Shown: one piece after another, positions 54,520-63,837 of the stretch
How positions within the stretch are numbered: the first letter of the stretch is position 1
How the letters are laid out: each line of letters starts with the position of its first letter
Notes under the pieces: generated by a model
Database searches by the model: none
The model's input: the letters and a program-made list of their open reading frames with translations, nothing else
What the model was told of the DNA's origin: nothing
From: Chromobacterium haemolyticum DSM 19808
GTDB taxonomy: Bacteria; Pseudomonadota; Gammaproteobacteria; Burkholderiales; Chromobacteriaceae
Assembly: GCF_000711885.1 (NCBI RefSeq)
Contig: NZ_JONK01000004.1
Span: 124,001-188,000, forward strand
Direction: 5' to 3'
DNA: 64,000 nucleotides
Made by a program: the position numbers and the translations under genes

Positions 54520-57189
54520 ATGACCGTTAGCAATGAACTGGAACTGGACGCGCTGGTGGCGCGGGTGAAAAAAGCACAAGCCGTGTTTGCGGGCTTCAGC
54601 CAGGAGCAGGTGGATCACATCTTCCGCTCGGCGGCGCTGGCCGCCGCGGACGCGCGGATACCGCTGGCCAAGATGGCGGTGGCGGAAACCGGCATGGGCG
54701 TGTTGGAGGACAAGGTGATCAAAAACCACTTCGCCTCCGAATACATCTACAACAAGTACAAGGACGATAAAACCTGCGGCGTGCTGGCCGAGGACGACAC
54801 CTTCGGCACCATCACCATCGCCGAGCCGATCGGCCTGATCTGTGGCATCGTGCCCACCACCAACCCCACCTCCACCGCCATTTTCAAGGCCTTGATTTCC
54901 TTGAAGACGCGCAACGGCATCATTTTCTCGCCGCACCCGCGCGCCAAGCGCTCCACTTGCGAAGCGGCGCGCTTGGTGTTGCAGGCGGCGGTGGCGGCCG
55001 GCGCTCCGCCGGATATCATCGGCTGGATAGACGAGCCTTCGGTGGCCTTGTCCAATCAGCTGATGCACCACCCTGACCTCAACTTGATTCTGGCCACCGG
55101 CGGGCCGGGCATGGTGCGCGCCGCTTACTCCTCAGGCAAGCCGGCTATCGGCGTGGGCGCCGGCAATACTCCGGCGGTGATAGACGAAACCGCCGACATC
55201 AAGCGCGCCGTCGCCTCCATCCTGATGTCCAAGACCTTCGACAACGGCGTGGTGTGCGCGTCGGAGCAGTCCGTCATCATTGTCGACGAAATCTACGAGG
55301 CGGTGCGCGAGCGCTTTGCCAAGCACGGCGGCTACATTCTGTCCAAACGCGAAGCGGAGGCGGTGCGCAAAGTGATTCTGCAAGACGGCGGCCTCAACGC
55401 CGCCATCGTTGGCCAGAGCGCGGCCAAGATCGCCGCGATGGCCGGCATCGAAACGCCGCCGGCCACCAAGGTGCTGATCGGCGAAGTCAGCGATGTATCC
55501 GCCGCCGAAGCCTTTGCCCATGAAAAACTGTCGCCGACGTTGGCGATGTACCGCGCCAGCGACTTCATCGACGCTTGCGACAAGGCCGCGGCGCTGGTGG
55601 CGATGGGCGGCATCGGCCACACCTCGGCGCTGTATACCGATCAGGACTTGCAAGGGGAGCGCATCCGCTACTTTGGCGACAAGATGAAAACCGCGCGCAT
55701 CCTGATCAACACGCCGTCGTCGCAAGGCGGCATCGGCGACCTTTACAACTTCAGCCTGGCGCCTTCGCTGACCCTGGGCTGCGGCTCCTGGGGCGGCAAT
55801 TCGATCTCGGAAAACGTAGGCCCCAAACACTTGATCAACAAGAAGACCGTGGCCAAGAGGGCCGAAAACATGCTGTGGCATAAGCTGCCCAAGTCCATTT
55901 ATTTCCGCCGCGGCTGCCTGCCGGTGGCGCTGGAAGACCTGTCCGGCAAACGCCGCTGCCTGATCGTCACCGGCCAGTATCTGTTCGACAATGGTTTCGT
56001 GGACGAGCCTATCCGCCTGCTGAAGAAAATGGGTTTGGAGGTGGAGGTGTTCTTCGAGGTGCCGGCCGATCCGACGCTGGCGGTGGTGCGCAAGGGCGCG
56101 GACCTGGCGCATGCTTTCAAGCCTGACGTGATCATGGCCTTGGGCGGCGGGTCGCCGATGGACGCGGCCAAGATCATGTGGGTGATGTATGAGCATCCGG
56201 AAGTGCATTTCGAAGACTTGGCGCTGCGCTTCATGGACATCCGCAAACGGATTTACCAGTTCCCTAAACTGGGGCGCAAAGCGGAGTTGGTGGCGGTGCC
56301 CACCACCTCCGGCACCGGTTCGGAAGTGACGCCGTTCGCCGTGGTCACCGATGAGAACACCGGGGTCAAATACCCGATCGCCGACTACGAACTGACGCCG
56401 AACATGGCCATCGTGGACGCCAACCTGGTGATGAACATGCCCAAGTCGCTGACCGCCTTCGGCGGCATCGACGCGGTGACTCATGCGCTGGAAGCCTACG
56501 TTTCGGTGATGGCCAACGAGTATTCGGACCCACAGGCTTTGCAGGCGCTGAAGCTGTTGAAGGATTACCTGCCGTCCGCCTATCGCAACGGCGCGGGCGA
56601 TCCCAAGGCGCGCGAGCAGGTGCACAACGCCGCCACCATCGCCGGCATCGCCTTCGCCAACGCTTTCCTCGGCGTTTGCCATTCGATGGCGCACAAGATC
56701 GGCGCCGAATTTGGCCTGGCCCACGGCCTGGCCAACGCGCTCTTGATCAGCAATGTGATTCGCTACAACGCCGCCGATGTGCCCACCAAGCAGACCGCCT
56801 TCAGCCAGTACGACCGGCCCAAGAGTGTGGCGCGCTATGCTGAAATCGCCCGCCACCTGGGCCTGGAGGCCAGCCGCGACCACGAGCGGGTGGAGAAGCT
56901 GATCGAATGGGTGGACGCGCTCAAGCGCACGCTGGACATTCCGGCGTCCATTCAGGCCGCCGGTGTGGCCGAGGCGGACTTCCTGGCCAAGGTGGACTTG
57001 CTGGCGGAGGCCGCTTTCGATGACCAGTGCACTGGCGCCAACCCGCGCTACCCGCTGATCAGCGAACTGAAACAGCTGCTGTTGGATAGCTATTACGGCC
57101 GTGCCTACAAGGAGAGTTGGGAGCGAGAGGCGGGCGCGGAAGCCAAGCCCGAGGCGCGCCCGGCCAAGGGCAAGCTTAAGGCGGTGTGA
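54520..57189 (+). CDS. adhE: Bifunctional acetaldehyde-CoA/alcohol dehydrogenase AdhE
   Basis: 889 aa. N-terminal aldehyde dehydrogenase (about 1-440), with catalytic C246 in NGVVCASEQSVI, converts acetyl-CoA to acetaldehyde. The C-terminal iron-dependent alcohol dehydrogenase (about 455-870), with GGIDAVTHALEAYVS and GVCHSMAHKIGAEFGLAHG as iron-binding segments, makes ethanol and recycles NADH. The C-terminus carries an Ala/Glu/Lys/Pro tail. GGGAGA lies 8 nt before the ATG. It marks fermentative ability under oxygen limitation. Confidence 0.97.
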   Translation: MTVSNELELDALVARVKKAQAVFAGFSQEQVDHIFRSAALAAADARIPLAKMAVAETGMGVLEDKVIKNHFASEYIYNKYKDDKTCGVLAEDDTFGTITIAEPIGLICGIVPTTNPTSTAIFKALISLKTRNGIIFSPHPRAKRSTCEAARLVLQAAVAAGAPPDIIGWIDEPSVALSNQLMHHPDLNLILATGGPGMVRAAYSSGKPAIGVGAGNTPAVIDETADIKRAVASILMSKTFDNGVVCASEQSVIIVDEIYEAVRERFAKHGGYILSKREAEAVRKVILQDGGLNAAIVGQSAAKIAAMAGIETPPATKVLIGEVSDVSAAEAFAHEKLSPTLAMYRASDFIDACDKAAALVAMGGIGHTSALYTDQDLQGERIRYFGDKMKTARILINTPSSQGGIGDLYNFSLAPSLTLGCGSWGGNSISENVGPKHLINKKTVAKRAENMLWHKLPKSIYFRRGCLPVALEDLSGKRRCLIVTGQYLFDNGFVDEPIRLLKKMGLEVEVFFEVPADPTLAVVRKGADLAHAFKPDVIMALGGGSPMDAAKIMWVMYEHPEVHFEDLALRFMDIRKRIYQFPKLGRKAELVAVPTTSGTGSEVTPFAVVTDENTGVKYPIADYELTPNMAIVDANLVMNMPKSLTAFGGIDAVTHALEAYVSVMANEYSDPQALQALKLLKDYLPSAYRNGAGDPKAREQVHNAATIAGIAFANAFLGVCHSMAHKIGAEFGLAHGLANALLISNVIRYNAADVPTKQTAFSQYDRPKSVARYAEIARHLGLEASRDHERVEKLIEWVDALKRTLDIPASIQAAGVAEADFLAKVDLLAEAAFDDQCTGANPRYPLISELKQLLLDSYYGRAYKESWEREAGAEAKPEARPAKGKLKAV

Positions 57190-57210
57190 GCCCCGCAGCC
57201 GTCCGTCAAG

Positions 57211-57239
57211 CCGCCGCGCGTCAGCCCGGCGGTTTTTTC
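57211..57239 (+). terminator. Probable terminator after adhE
   Basis: CCGCCG pairs with CGGCGG across a 10-nt loop and is followed by six T. It sits between convergent adhE and the chemoreceptor gene. Confidence 0.6.
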
Positions 57240-57256
57240 TTTGCGCAACGGCCGGC

Positions 57257-58654
57257 TCAGTATTTGAAATAGCCTATGGTCTGCGCCAACTCCACCGCCT
57301 GCTCGCTCATGCCGCGCGCGGTGGCGGTCAGTTGTTCCGACGCCGCGGCGTTGGCTTGCATCGACCGGCTGATTTCGCTGACCCCCTGATTGATCTGTTC
57401 CACCTGCAGCGCTTGCTGGTTGGAGGATTGATTGATCTCCTGCACGAAGCTGGCGGTGCTTTGTATCGCCGGCAACATCTGGTTGAACAGTTCGCCCGCG
57501 TGTTCGGCGCGGCGCACGCTGCTTTGCGTCAGCTGGCTGATTTCCTTGGCCGCCTGCTGGCTGCGCGCCGCCAGTTTGCGCACTTCCCCAGCCACCACCG
57601 CGAAGCCGCGGCCATGCTCGCCGGCGCGGGCGGCCTCTATCGCCGCGTTCAGCGCCAGCAGATTGGTTTGATAGGCGATATCGTCGATGATCAGCACTTT
57701 GTTGGCGATGTCCCACATCGCGGCAATGGTTTCGTCCACCGCTTGGCCGCCGGCCAACGCGTGTCTGCTGCTGTCGCTGGCCATCTGGTCCGTGGTGCGG
57801 GCATCGTCCCGGTTCTTCCACACGAAGGCGGAGATCTGTTCGAGACTGGCGCTGTTCTTGTCGATGTTGTTGGCCTGCTCTGCCGCTTGCTGGCTCAGCG
57901 TGTCCACCGCCTGGCTGATCTGACGCGCGGCGTTGGCCAGGTCCGAGGAGAAGGCGTCGATATGCCCCAGAATGCCGGCCAGCTTAGCCACCAGCCTGCG
58001 CGTGGATTCTGCCAGGTCGCCCAGCTCGTCCTGGCTGGTGTAGCGCGGCGGCGCGGTCAGATCGCCATCGGCGATGGCGTGCAGGGCTTGGCTTACTTCG
58101 CGGATGGGCTGATGCAGCAGGCGGCGTACCAGCAGGGACAGCACCATGACGGTGACCAGATCCAGCAGCAGGATTTCCGCCGATACCCGCCACAGCACAG
58201 CGTGCAGTTTCTCGCGGATTTCTTCTGTAGACACTTGCAGGCTTAGTTTGCCGACAGTGCGCGCGGTCGCGCCGTCGTGAAAGACCACGATGCGTTCGCG
58301 GGTCATATCCGCATCAGAGGCCGGCTTTCCTACGCGAAGCAGCGAGCCGTCGGCCTCGCGGCGGTAGCCGGCGAACGGCGCGCCGTTGGCGTCGCGGACG
58401 AAAACGCCGCGGAGGGCGCGTTTTCCCATCTCCGCTTCCAGTACCCGCAAGCCTTGGGCACTGTCGAAATTCCACATTGGCCCGGCCAGGTTTGCCGCCA
58501 GCCGTGCGCCGATCGCGGCGATTTCGCTGTCCAGCGTCTGGTGCAACTCCTGTTGGGTGCGCCAGTAGTCCAGCGCGCCGAACGCCGCCAGCAGGGCGGA
58601 CATGATGAGCATGAAGGCCAGGTTGAGCTTCAGGCTGATGCTGTGGTGCCGCAT
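57257..58654 (-). CDS. Methyl-accepting chemotaxis protein, short periplasmic domain
   Basis: 465 aa. First membrane helix (about 9-29) and second (about 165-182) enclose a small periplasmic domain of ~130 residues, much smaller than dCache and unclassified. HAMP follows (about 183-236), then a shortened signalling domain with the tip [20 protein letters not shown] and [13 protein letters not shown]. No C-terminal pentapeptide. The ligand is unknown. Confidence 0.93.
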   Translation of the reverse strand: MRHHSISLKLNLAFMLIMSALLAAFGALDYWRTQQELHQTLDSEIAAIGARLAANLAGPMWNFDSAQGLRVLEAEMGKRALRGVFVRDANGAPFAGYRREADGSLLRVGKPASDADMTRERIVVFHDGATARTVGKLSLQVSTEEIREKLHAVLWRVSAEILLLDLVTVMVLSLLVRRLLHQPIREVSQALHAIADGDLTAPPRYTSQDELGDLAESTRRLVAKLAGILGHIDAFSSDLANAARQISQAVDTLSQQAAEQANNIDKNSASLEQISAFVWKNRDDARTTDQMASDSSRHALAGGQAVDETIAAMWDIANKVLIIDDIAYQTNLLALNAAIEAARAGEHGRGFAVVAGEVRKLAARSQQAAKEISQLTQSSVRRAEHAGELFNQMLPAIQSTASFVQEINQSSNQQALQVEQINQGVSEISRSMQANAAASEQLTATARGMSEQAVELAQTIGYFKY

Positions 58655-58940
58655 AGGTGCATGCTCCCGGCTCGATAAACCGATTCAACGCTTTATTGAT
58701 AGCACCTGTTGGCCTTGGCCGGACTGTGGGATGCCGCCGATCTAGATCGGCGGAGGGAAGGGCGCTGGGGGCTGCTGGCACGGATGCGGGAGAGCCGGCA
58801 TTAAGCGCCGTGTTTATGCCTTTTGCGCGTAGCTATATTCTGAAACATGACATGACAAAGGTCTTGAGGTAATCTCCTGCCCCATGTGTTATGGGCCACA
58901 ACGACAATCCCAAGCCATAACATCGGCGGCGGCGCTGCCC

Positions 58941-59033
58941 TTGAACCTGTTTACGACCTGCTGGCTGTTGCGGAGCGTTACACCGTGAGTGCCTCTTCGA
59001 AATGCTCTCGCGAGATCGTGAACTGGCTCTAAA
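58941..59033 (+). repeat. Dispersed repeat, internally deleted copy E
   Basis: Left end TTGAACCTGTTTACGACC, core TTCGAAATGCTC, then directly the right end TCGCGAGATCGTGAACTGGCTC and TAA. About 50 bp of the right half is missing. It is not next to a stop codon of any recognised gene. Confidence 0.82.
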
Positions 59034-59176
59034 GAACGTGTTTACGATCTCGCGAGCAAGAGCAAGACAAGGCGAAAACGTCCAAAAAAGCGGAATGTAC
59101 TCGTGGTACATGAGCATTTTGAGGGTGTTTTCAACGCGGTCTCGCCGAAGCGCCGCAGATCGTAACCGGGTTATAA
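59031..59176 (-). repeat. Dispersed ~145-bp repeat, copy G
   Basis: Full-length, reverse orientation, joined right end to right end with copy E. Read on the - strand: AACCCGGTTACGATCTGC at the left end, core AAAATGCTCATGTACCACGAGTACATTCCGC, and GCTCGCGAGATCGTAAACACGTTC at the right. It is the best example of the central ATGTAC/GTACAT stem. Confidence 0.9.
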
Positions 59177-59227
59177 GCGCCAAGGCCACAACCCTTACGC
59201 AATACAAAGACAGTTAAAGGAGCAACT

Positions 59228-60625
59228 ATGCAACCTGCTCAGGACTCCCTGCACAGGGGACTGGAAGAGCGGCATATCAACCTCATGGCTCTTGGCGCCA
59301 CCATTGGCGTCGGCCTGTTTCTGGGATCGGCCACCGCTATCAAAATGGCCGGCCCCGCCATCATGCTGGCTTACGCCCTAGGCGGCTTTGCCATCTTCCT
59401 GATCATGCGAGCGCTGGGTGAAATGGCCATCCATAATCCGGTGGCCGGGTCGTTCAGCCGTTACGCGCTGGATTACCTCGGCCCCTTGGCCGGCTACCTG
59501 ACCGGCTGGAACTACTGGTTCCTGTGGCTGGTGACTTGCATGGCGGAAATCACTGCCGTCGGGGTCTACATGGGCATCTGGTTCCCGGACATTCCAGCCT
59601 GGTATTGGGCTCTGGCCGCGCTGGTGGCCATGGGCGGCGTTAACTTCATCGCGGTCAAGGCCTATGGCGAATTCGAGTTCTGGTTCGCGCTGATCAAGAT
59701 CGTCACCATTGTGCTGATGATCATCGGCGGCCTGGGCATGATCGTGTTCGGTCTGGGCCATGGCGGAGTGGCCACCGGCATCTCCAATCTGTGGAGCCAC
59801 GGCGGTTTCATGCCCAATGGCTTCAGTGGCGTGCTGATGTCGCTGCAAATGGTGATGTTCGCTTATTTGGGCGTGGAAATGCTGGGACTGACCGCCGGCG
59901 AAGCCAAGAACCCCAAGAAAGCGCTGGCACGCGCAGTGGATTCGGTGTTCTGGCGCATTCTGATCTTCTACATCGGCGCGCTGTTTGTCATTTTGGCCAT
60001 TTACCCGTGGAATGAACTGGGTACCCGCGGCAGCCCCTTCGTGCTGACTTTCGAGCAGTTGGGCATCCCGGCTGCCGCCGGCATCATCAACTTCGTGGTG
60101 CTCACCGCCGCGCTGTCTTCGTGCAATAGCGGGATTTTCAGCACCGGCCGCATGTTGTACAACCTGGCTCAGCAACAGCAGGCGCTGCCTGTGTTCGCCA
60201 AGGTGTCGCGCCAAGGCGTGCCGGTATTCGCGTTGCTGATGTCGGTATTCGCGCTGCTGATGGGCGTGCTGCTCAACTACCTGGCGCCCAAGGAGGTTTT
60301 CACCTGGCTGACCGCGATTTCCACCTTTGGGGCGATCTGGACCTGGGTGATCATTCTGCTGGCCCAGCTGCGTTTCCGCCGCACTCTGAGCCGCGAGCAG
60401 TTGGCGGCGCTGGCCTACAAGATGCCGTTCTGGCCGTATGGTTCTTACATCGCCATGGGGTTCTTGATCCTGGTGGTGGGCTTGATGGCTTACTTCCCGG
60501 ACACTCGCATCGCCTTGATTATTGGCCCGGGTTGGCTGGCCTTCCTTGTGGTGGCCTACTATCTGCTGGGCTACCACAAGCGCAGCGCCGAGGAAGTGGC
60601 GCGGCTGGCGCAAAACGCCCGTTGA
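59228..60625 (+). CDS. Amino-acid permease, AAT family (ProY/GabP-like)
   Basis: 465 aa, 12 helices. It starts with the AAT hallmarks GLEERHINLMALGATIGVGL and FLGSATAIKMAGPA and carries EMAIHNPVAGSFSRYALDYL. It takes up an amino acid with protons; closest in pattern to ProY and other AAT members, but the substrate is not determined. AAAGGAG lies 6 nt before the ATG. A strong terminator follows. Confidence 0.93.
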   Translation: MQPAQDSLHRGLEERHINLMALGATIGVGLFLGSATAIKMAGPAIMLAYALGGFAIFLIMRALGEMAIHNPVAGSFSRYALDYLGPLAGYLTGWNYWFLWLVTCMAEITAVGVYMGIWFPDIPAWYWALAALVAMGGVNFIAVKAYGEFEFWFALIKIVTIVLMIIGGLGMIVFGLGHGGVATGISNLWSHGGFMPNGFSGVLMSLQMVMFAYLGVEMLGLTAGEAKNPKKALARAVDSVFWRILIFYIGALFVILAIYPWNELGTRGSPFVLTFEQLGIPAAAGIINFVVLTAALSSCNSGIFSTGRMLYNLAQQQQALPVFAKVSRQGVPVFALLMSVFALLMGVLLNYLAPKEVFTWLTAISTFGAIWTWVIILLAQLRFRRTLSREQLAALAYKMPFWPYGSYIAMGFLILVVGLMAYFPDTRIALIIGPGWLAFLVVAYYLLGYHKRSAEEVARLAQNAR

Positions 60626-60652
60626 CGTTTGCCCGTTTCCAGCCGCAATGAA

Positions 60653-60680
60653 AAACCCGCTCGCAAGGAGCGGGTTTTTT
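60653..60680. terminator. Bidirectional terminator after the permease
   Basis: AACCCGCTC-gcaag-GAGCGGGTT is followed by T on the + side and preceded by A for the - side. It separates the convergent permease and hypothetical gene. Confidence 0.9.
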
Positions 60681-60685
60681 GCGTC

Positions 60686-61135
60686 TCAACGCGGCAGCCA
60701 GCTGCCGCGCAGCGAGTAATCGCCCGGCTGCTGCCGGGTGGGGCCGCTGAGCGGATAAGCCGGCGGGGGCGCGTGTTGTTCGCAGTTGCTCTGGCCGAAG
60801 CAACGCGGCAGCGGGTTGAAGCCGACGCTGGGGCAGCCCGGAGGCGGGTTGATGCCGATGCAATGCTGCATCTGTTCTCTTTGCATCCGTTCCCGCAAGC
60901 TGGGTGTGTTCAGATCCGCTTTGACCGAAAAATCCGGGCCGGCGTCCAGGTCTTTCAACTGCACCGCGCTTTTGAACTTGAGTGGCTTGTTCTTTTTATC
61001 CGTCGGCTTCATTGACGGCTTGACGCGAGCGTCCCACGGATCTTTCAAGGCGAAGTCGTAAGAAGGCAGGGGAGCCGCCGTCAGGCTCGCGCTCAAGGCG
61101 GCCAGCGACAGGAATAGGGCGTGTCTACACTGCAT
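60686..61135 (-). CDS. Secreted hypothetical protein, Pro/Cys-rich tail
   Basis: 149 aa from the ATG at 61135; the frame extends to 61195 without support. Signal peptide (about 1-20, LFLSLAALSASLTAAP). The mature part is basic and disordered-looking (DPWDARVKPSMKPTDKKNKP), then a tail with four Cys (CIGINPPPGCPSVGFNP and CFGQSNC). Not recognised. Expected to be periplasmic or exported. Confidence 0.75.
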   Translation of the reverse strand: MQCRHALFLSLAALSASLTAAPLPSYDFALKDPWDARVKPSMKPTDKKNKPLKFKSAVQLKDLDAGPDFSVKADLNTPSLRERMQREQMQHCIGINPPPGCPSVGFNPLPRCFGQSNCEQHAPPPAYPLSGPTRQQPGDYSLRGSWLPR

Positions 61136-61406
61136 GATGAATCTTTGTCCTGCGGTGGCAATGCCGCTGACGCTTGGCTGCTGCCAGGCAGACAAGGCGC
61201 GCGGAATGCTCTTGTTGGGGATATGGCTGACGCGGCGGTAGCCGCGGTGGCTGTGAGCCGCTCACCGAAAATTTAATGGGAGCGGTCGGATGCTTTTTAT
61301 AACATCAAAGTTTTTCAGCTGGCAATAAGACGCAATGACATGCGAAGCTGAGCGGGGCTTAATCGCAGAACGCGGCTTCGGTTGTTCATACTCATGGAGA
61401 TCCTCA

Positions 61407-61748
61407 ATGGCGCACTATCTGGTAGAACTGTACAGTCCAAAGCCGGCTTGGCTGGCTTTGAGTTTTTTGCATCGCACCGACTTTCTGGACCAGATCAAAA
61501 CCAATATGGAGGCGCTGCCCGGCCTGGGCATTCAATTGCTGACTTTAAGCCAGATCGCCGCCGACGCCGATCAGGCTGCGCCCTATCGTTTTCTGGGGGT
61601 GTGGAGCCTGCCGAATCAAGAGGCCTGTGAGGCGATGCTGGCTGGCATTCGCGCCAGCGGTTGGTACGACTATTTCGACCACGTCAACGCGGTGGGCGCG
61701 GCCGGCGGCGTGGACGTCCATCTGGCGGACCTGCTGCAAGTCAAGTAA
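61407..61748 (+). CDS. Small hypothetical protein
   Basis: 113 aa from the ATG at 61407, with GGAG 8 nt upstream; the frame opens at 61335. No signal peptide. Starts MAHYLVELYSPKPAWLAL and contains WSLPNQEACEAMLAGIRASG; length and alternation suggest a small alpha/beta-barrel (dimeric ferredoxin-like) protein. Function unknown. Confidence 0.8.
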   Translation: MAHYLVELYSPKPAWLALSFLHRTDFLDQIKTNMEALPGLGIQLLTLSQIAADADQAAPYRFLGVWSLPNQEACEAMLAGIRASGWYDYFDHVNAVGAAGGVDVHLADLLQVK

Positions 61749-61765
61749 GCGCTTTGGAAACCGTT

Positions 61766-61793
61766 GCGGACGACAGCTTAAGCTGCCGTCCGC
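61766..61793. terminator. Palindromic hairpin after the small hypothetical gene
   Basis: GCGGACG-a-CAGCTT pairs with AAGCTG-c-CGTCCGC, a 13-bp stem with one mismatch and no loop. It lies between convergent genes and lacks a T run. Confidence 0.5.
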
Positions 61794-61836
61794 AAAGAGA
61801 CGTCAAAGGCGGCCGGCGGACAGCCGGCCGTTCCGC

Positions 61837-62496
61837 TTACAGTTCCCGCAGCACGCGCCATTCCACGAACTCGGCGGGATCGCCGGTTTCCTTGGTCTCG
61901 AAGACCGCTGGAATGTGGAAGGGCTTGCCGGTGGCGACATTGGTGCCGGCGATGGTGACGGTCATGCCTTCTTGCAGGTGGTTTGGCCGCTCCCCGCCTG
62001 CCACGGTCACCGACCACGTGCCGCCGGGCAGCAGGCCGGCAAAGGTGGCGATGCCCTTGCCGTTTTCAATCAGCGGAATCGATAGTGGCTCGTTGGGCGG
62101 GATGTAAGCGCTGACCGACACGTCGTTCAGGTGGATCTGGTAAGCGATATCCTCATGGAGATCGGCGTCGTCGCGCACCTGCGGCCGCGGGCGGCCATGG
62201 GTGATGGTGCGGCCGAATCTGGGCGTTTCTCCGCCCTGGAGGCAAGTCAGCCACATGGTGGTGAACTCGCTGCCTTCCGGATTGGTGCAGATGGCGTAGT
62301 AGCGGTTGCCCGAATGGACGCCGCTGTGCTGAGGCTCGCCCGAAGTCAGATCGAGGTTGTAAAACACATTCCTTCCCAGGGTGCCCACCGAGTAGGTGCC
62401 CGCGCCGCCGGTGAACACCGCGGGCACGACGATGAGCGAATTCGGGATATAGGGGTAAATGCGGACCTGACTGACTTTGGTAGGAAACGGCGCCAT
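61837..62496 (-). CDS. Hypothetical beta-rich protein
   Basis: 219 aa. AGGAG lies 7 nt before the ATG, so expression is likely. No signal peptide or membrane segment. Sequence is rich in Gly, Thr and Pro with beta-like alternation (AVFTGGAGTYSVGTLGRNVF, and AGLLPGGTWSVTVAGGERP). I do not recognise a family. The inter-repeat look (TVTIAGTNV) could be an Ig-like fold. Confidence 0.75.
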   Translation of the reverse strand: MAPFPTKVSQVRIYPYIPNSLIVVPAVFTGGAGTYSVGTLGRNVFYNLDLTSGEPQHSGVHSGNRYYAICTNPEGSEFTTMWLTCLQGGETPRFGRTITHGRPRPQVRDDADLHEDIAYQIHLNDVSVSAYIPPNEPLSIPLIENGKGIATFAGLLPGGTWSVTVAGGERPNHLQEGMTVTIAGTNVATGKPFHIPAVFETKETGDPAEFVEWRVLREL

Positions 62497-62649
62497 GATT
62501 TTCTCCTGGCTAATGAAACCGGTGATAGAGGATGCGAGGGCGCTTATTCGTATTGAATAGGTGGCGCCCGGCGCCCACTAAACCTAGACCAGGAAAATGT
62601 TTTGGCTCCTGTGCTAAAGAGCAGACGGCGGCCATGCGCGGCCGCGGGC

Positions 62650-63054
62650 TTATTCCTGTCGCCCCGGCAAGGAGCTATGTTCATGAAATACCTTCCACTG
62701 GCCCTGCTCGCGACGCAAGCCCATGCTGATGCGGTTGCTCAGCGACCTGAGCGTTTCCCCCGTCGGCGACAGGGCGGTATAGGTCAGCAGCGCGTGGCCT
62801 ATGGCCAGTTCCGCGTTTTCACAGGACTCGATTGCCTGCGCGCTGACTTGAACCCTGTCCTCCCCCAGTGACTGAAACCACTGCTCGGCCATGCTGCGCC
62901 AGGCGGCGATGCCGCGCAGAGAATCCCGCTCCCATATATCGAACACATGCACATCGTCGCTGTATAGGGCGGCGAACGCCGCGGCATCCTTGGCGAACAC
63001 CGCGGCGCCATAAGCCGCCAGCAGTTGTTCAAAAGCGCTGTGCGCTTGTTGCAT
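62650..63054 (-). CDS. SnoaL-like/DUF4440 protein
   Basis: 134 aa. The NTF2-like pattern is clear: FEQLLAAYGAAVFAKDAAAF, ALYSDDVHVFDIW, then a C-terminal beta strand with QWKVFHEHSSLP (typical DUF4440/SgcJ ending with W and H). Function unknown; small-molecule binding or calcium/calmodulin-kinase-type association domain are the family alternatives. AAGGAG lies 7-8 nt before the ATG. Confidence 0.88.
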   Translation of the reverse strand: MQQAHSAFEQLLAAYGAAVFAKDAAAFAALYSDDVHVFDIWERDSLRGIAAWRSMAEQWFQSLGEDRVQVSAQAIESCENAELAIGHALLTYTALSPTGETLRSLSNRISMGLRREQGQWKVFHEHSSLPGRQE

Positions 63055-63223
63055 GTCCGGGCTCCTTGATGGGGATGGGGTCCTTGCTCCGGCTAATCAT
63101 AGAAACGCAGACGTCATTGCCGCAAGCGTCCGGTGGCAAGGGGGAGACAATGCAAGTGGCGTTGCCGTATGTGGCGGCTTGCCTTAGGGTGAGGTTCATC
63201 GCTCATTCGCTCCCGGTATCGCC

Positions 63224-63736
63224 ATGTCCTTGCTTCACTCCGAATCACCGTCGCTGTTTCAAATCCGTTCCGCGCTGGCGGAGGATGCCGAAGGTTTGAT
63301 CCGGCTACATTTCCGCGCGGTGCAGGCGATAGCGCCATCGTTCTACTCGTCGTCAGTGCGCGCAGCCTGGTCGCCGCCGCCCAGTCCCGCGCGCGCCGCG
63401 TGGATGCGGCAGACGATTGCCACTCCGGAACGTCGGGTGCTGCTGGCTGCGGCCGAGGGGCGCTTGGGCGGTTTTGCCATCTGCGCGCCGGAACAGGGTT
63501 TGTTGCAGGCGTTGTACGTGGACCCGGCCTGCACCGGCCTGGGCTTGGGCCAATGCTTGCTGGGCGCGGCGGAAGAGACGGTGAGGGAAACCGGCTGTGC
63601 CCGCGTCACGCTCAAGGCATCGCTGAACGCATTGGGCTTTTACCTGGCCATGGGGTATAGGCTGGGCGCGGCGGCGCGCCAGCCGCTGGCCGATGGTGTG
63701 GAAATGGACTGCCGGGAGATGGACAAGGCGCTCTAG
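63224..63736 (+). CDS. GNAT-family acetyltransferase
   Basis: 170 aa. Motif A (ALYVDPACTGLGLGQCLL; the Q/R-x2-G-x-G/A acetyl-CoA loop as C-T-G-L-G-L-G) lies at about residues 95-112, and motif B has LNALGFYLAMGYRLGA. The acceptor is unknown. The ribosome site is weak (TATCGCCATG). Confidence 0.9.
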   Translation: MSLLHSESPSLFQIRSALAEDAEGLIRLHFRAVQAIAPSFYSSSVRAAWSPPPSPARAAWMRQTIATPERRVLLAAAEGRLGGFAICAPEQGLLQALYVDPACTGLGLGQCLLGAAEETVRETGCARVTLKASLNALGFYLAMGYRLGAAARQPLADGVEMDCREMDKAL

Positions 63737-63814
63737 CGAAGTTTCTGGCTAGCCAACATTTGGCCCCTGGGCGTGTCGGACCCGAGATGTTCTGCGCAGC
63801 GCTTCAAGGCACTG

Positions 63815-63837
63815 ATAAACGATTGTGAACCGGTTCA
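63815..63837 (-). repeat. Remnant of dispersed repeat, left end only (H)
   Basis: On the - strand the stop region reads T-GAACCGGTTCACAATCG, matching the family left end GAACCTGTTCACGATC at about 14 of 16 positions. Here the GA of the element supplies the last two bases of the TGA stop. Nothing of the rest is recognised. Confidence 0.5.

Larger units (their letters stand above)
58655..59227. other. Intergenic region with two repeat copies, chemoreceptor / permease
   Basis: 573 nt without a credible gene. It includes a perfect 20-bp palindrome CCGCCGATCTAGATCGGCGG (58734-58753) and repeat copies E and G. The permease promoter must lie within or just after copy G; nothing obvious was seen. Confidence 0.7.
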
